From Acephala macrosclerotiorum (Eukaryota; Ascomycota; Leotiomycetes; Helotiales; Mollisiaceae): a stretch of 64,000 bases of DNA. Where the stretch lies: NCBI GenBank assembly GCA_014904845.1, contig MU119205.1:1-64000 (forward strand), read 5' to 3'. The translations under genes and the position numbers were made by a program. The notes beneath the pieces were generated by a model. It was given only the letters and a program-made list of their open reading frames with translations. It was not told where the DNA came from and did no database searches. How positions within the stretch are numbered: position 1 is the stretch's first letter; each line of letters opens with the position of its first letter. Positions 62,341 through 64,000 of this stretch are shown one piece after another.

Positions 62341-63583
62341 CGTGGGGGCTTTTATGGTCTTGCTTAGATATTGTCATGGTGTATAGGGTTTGTAAGGGTA
62401 CCTATTTCAAAAGTTGAGATGTGGGTTAGATACCAGACGTACAGCGAGAAAAGAAGAGACGCCAAGACGATAAGCATAGCCGAGCCATGAATGAAGATCA
62501 ACTAGAATCCTCACAGCATGCTTCTCCTGATGTGCACCGAAGAGACACAGAGCACTTGCACCAGCTTACGAATGTCCCGAGACTGGATGGCCTTTACGAA
62601 GAGCTTGGAATCATATTTCGGCAGCATTCGATAGAAGGGTGTGATCTACTTGACCTCTCTCTTATCATTTCTGGATAAGTTCAAGTGCTGATGAATGTCG
62701 CTTCTTTTGCTCGTACAGTACTTTTCGTACTTCCAAATAACCAATCATTGCCATACTCGTGATTTGAGATTAGATGGAGTTCGATTTCGGGAGATCACCC
62801 AGATACTGTAGCTTGTTCGGGCTGACGTAAAGAAGCATCATCCGGATTCGTCTTTCCCGATTTGTTCATCAGAAGTCCCAGTGTGGGGTTGGCGCAATCA
62901 AGAGATGGTTGGGCTTTATAAAGACTGGCACGACTGGGAGCGAGCAGTGTTCGGTGTTGCTGCAGCTAAGGAGGGAAATGAAGATGCGCTTCAAGGTGAA
63001 CCAAGAGGAGGTCGGATAGTCGGATCAATGATCATATGCTCATTTTCCAAAGCCTGAGTGGCTGTATGATGATTCCAGCATGGGCCGATGTTTCGGTACA
63101 TCCTCAGCTGTTCTTGTACCAACGTTTTCGACAGCAATACTCACCTCCCCGTAGAAGGAAGGACCGGTATATGTAGGCTGCAACATGTGAAGGTATTCAG
63201 GATATAGTGGCATGCAGTGTGATTAGACTTTCTTGAATACTGGCTGCGACGATACCAATGAAATGCTGCAGTGACAAATAACCGTGGTGGCTTTGTGGCT
63301 TCGTGGCTTCGCGGACGTCATCGACCAAGAAAGACCCCATACTCCGAGGACAATCCAGACCACAAGCACAACATTCGCCGCCAGGAGGCAACTTGGTGGG
63401 CGCCAGCGAGCACTTCCTTTTCTTCTGCACTGTCATCGCGAGCTTTCGGCCTCTTCTGCACATCTCCAATACTCTCCAATATTGGTGTTACGATTACCTC
63501 CTCTACATACGTACAACAGCCACAGCTAGGATCGTCAACCCCAATCTCGTCTGCGCCAAATCGGCCGCAGCTCCACAGTCGAG

Positions 63584-63747
63584 GTGAGTTGAAATTGGGT
63601 TGGATTTGAATTGAATTATTTGGCTCAAGCTTCGAGCTGCCAGTCTGCCATTCTGCCACTGCCACCGCCAGCTTGGAACGCTTGTTTCTGTTCTGAGCTC
63701 TAACTTCCCAACTATTACTATTGTTCTAACGCATGAAACGACTCTAG
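63584..63747 (+). other. Candidate intron in the 5' leader of the last gene
   Basis: GAG/GTGAGT donor at 63584, a TTCTAACGCA branch site near 63726 and a CTCTAG acceptor ending at 63747 make a convincing 164-nt intron about 75 bp upstream of the ATG at 63824. No upstream coding exon is evident, so it is probably in the 5' UTR. Confidence 0.45.
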
Positions 63748-63780
63748 TTCGACGGCTTCTGAGTCAAGTAAGGTCAAGGC

Positions 63781-63823
63781 ACTACGTCAGAGATATACAC
63801 TCACTACGTCAGAGATATACACT
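63781..63823. repeat. 22-bp tandem duplication in the 5' leader
   Basis: 63781-63801 and 63803-63823 are identical 21-mers repeated with a 22-bp period, ending at the base before the ATG. Each contains TACGTCA, close to a CRE/ATF half-type site, though at this position it would be leader RNA. Confidence 0.9.
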
Positions 63824-64000
63824 ATGGCCGCCCTCAACCCAAACTCTGCCGTTCCTCCTCCATCTCAAGCATATCTCGACAGAGGGTACGGAGCAGCCAG
63901 TGCTCCACGATCCAACAACCTAGCTCCGACCAGTGTTGCAACAGATTTCGGAGCTACACCTGGCAACCCTCAAGAACTCTCGCCCTTGTCGCAGTCCGCA
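63824..64000 (+). CDS. Partial gene, N-terminus only, unidentified
   Basis: An ATG (63824) opens a frame that runs to the window end without a stop: 59 codons, starting MAALNPNSAVPPPSQAYLDRG and rich in Ala, Pro, Ser and Asn, typical of a disordered N-terminus of a larger fungal protein. The leader intron and the position of the ATG support a real gene. No domain is reached, so function cannot be given. Confidence 0.6.
   Translation, partial: MAALNPNSAVPPPSQAYLDRGYGAASAPRSNNLAPTSVATDFGATPGNPQELSPLSQSA

Larger units (their letters stand above)
62341..63823. other. Spacer and 5' leader of the last gene
   Basis: About 1.48 kb. The left half shows no gene. The right end is probably transcribed leader with one intron (see 63584-63747) and a 22-bp tandem duplication just before the start codon. 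Overlapping small frames at 63271-63609 on the + strand and 63318-63665 on the - strand look accidental. Confidence 0.5.

Noticed and set aside
1..64000. CRISPR array, rRNA operon, telomeric TTAGGG repeats, secondary-metabolite cluster
   Set aside because: None seen. The only P450 gene has no synthase, transporter or cluster regulator near it.

Overview
The window looks like a piece of a filamentous ascomycete (Pezizomycotina) nuclear genome. The genes carry many short introns (about 45-110 nt) with GT-AG ends and CTAAC/CTGAC-type branch sites. The products are fungal: POM152, a Whi5/Nrm1-type repressor, an SPX-RING protein, GAR1 and a CYP52-like P450. Half of the window is a very AT-rich block of transposon DNA mutated by a RIP-like process. 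A Leotiomycete is my best guess, but nothing seen here fixes the class.

Region 1, 1 to about 32650, is the AT-rich block. It has no intact gene. Its right part resolves into a nested set of three LTR retrotransposons. An outer element (13346-31976, 209-bp LTRs, perfect TAATC target duplication) was interrupted by two copies of a related element with 229-bp LTRs: copy A (16691-22974) and copy B (24984-31299, perfect TAAAT duplication). With both insertions and their duplications removed, the outer element is about 6.0 kb, close to the 6.28 and 6.32 kb of A and B. All three lie in the same orientation and share the sequence just before the 3' LTR, so they are sub-families of one lineage, probably Ty3/Gypsy. 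Cytosines in the block survive mostly as CpG. A less mutated island lies at 2425-3180.

Region 2, about 32650-64000, is a normal gene-dense euchromatic stretch. In order: SPX-RING E3 ligase (-), FBXO21-like F-box protein (+), UCH37-like deubiquitinase (-), POM152 nucleoporin (+), 2EXR/F-box-like protein (-), cytochrome P450 (-), Whi5-like G1/S repressor (-), metzincin-type metallopeptidase with a jacalin-like tail (+), phosphatidylserine synthase (+), a doubtful small ORF (+), GAR1 snoRNP protein (-), threonyl-tRNA synthetase (+), and the start of an unidentified gene (+) cut by the window end. I worked out exon structures by hand; each complete model sums to a whole number of codons.

The genes are housekeeping or regulatory and do not form one pathway. 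Three near the left edge relate to ubiquitin (SPX-RING, F-box, UCH37), which may be chance. GAR1 and ThrRS share a 222-bp divergent promoter. A 175-bp inverted-repeat (MITE-like) element lies upstream of the P450 gene. I found no CRISPR array, tRNA, rRNA or secondary-metabolite cluster.
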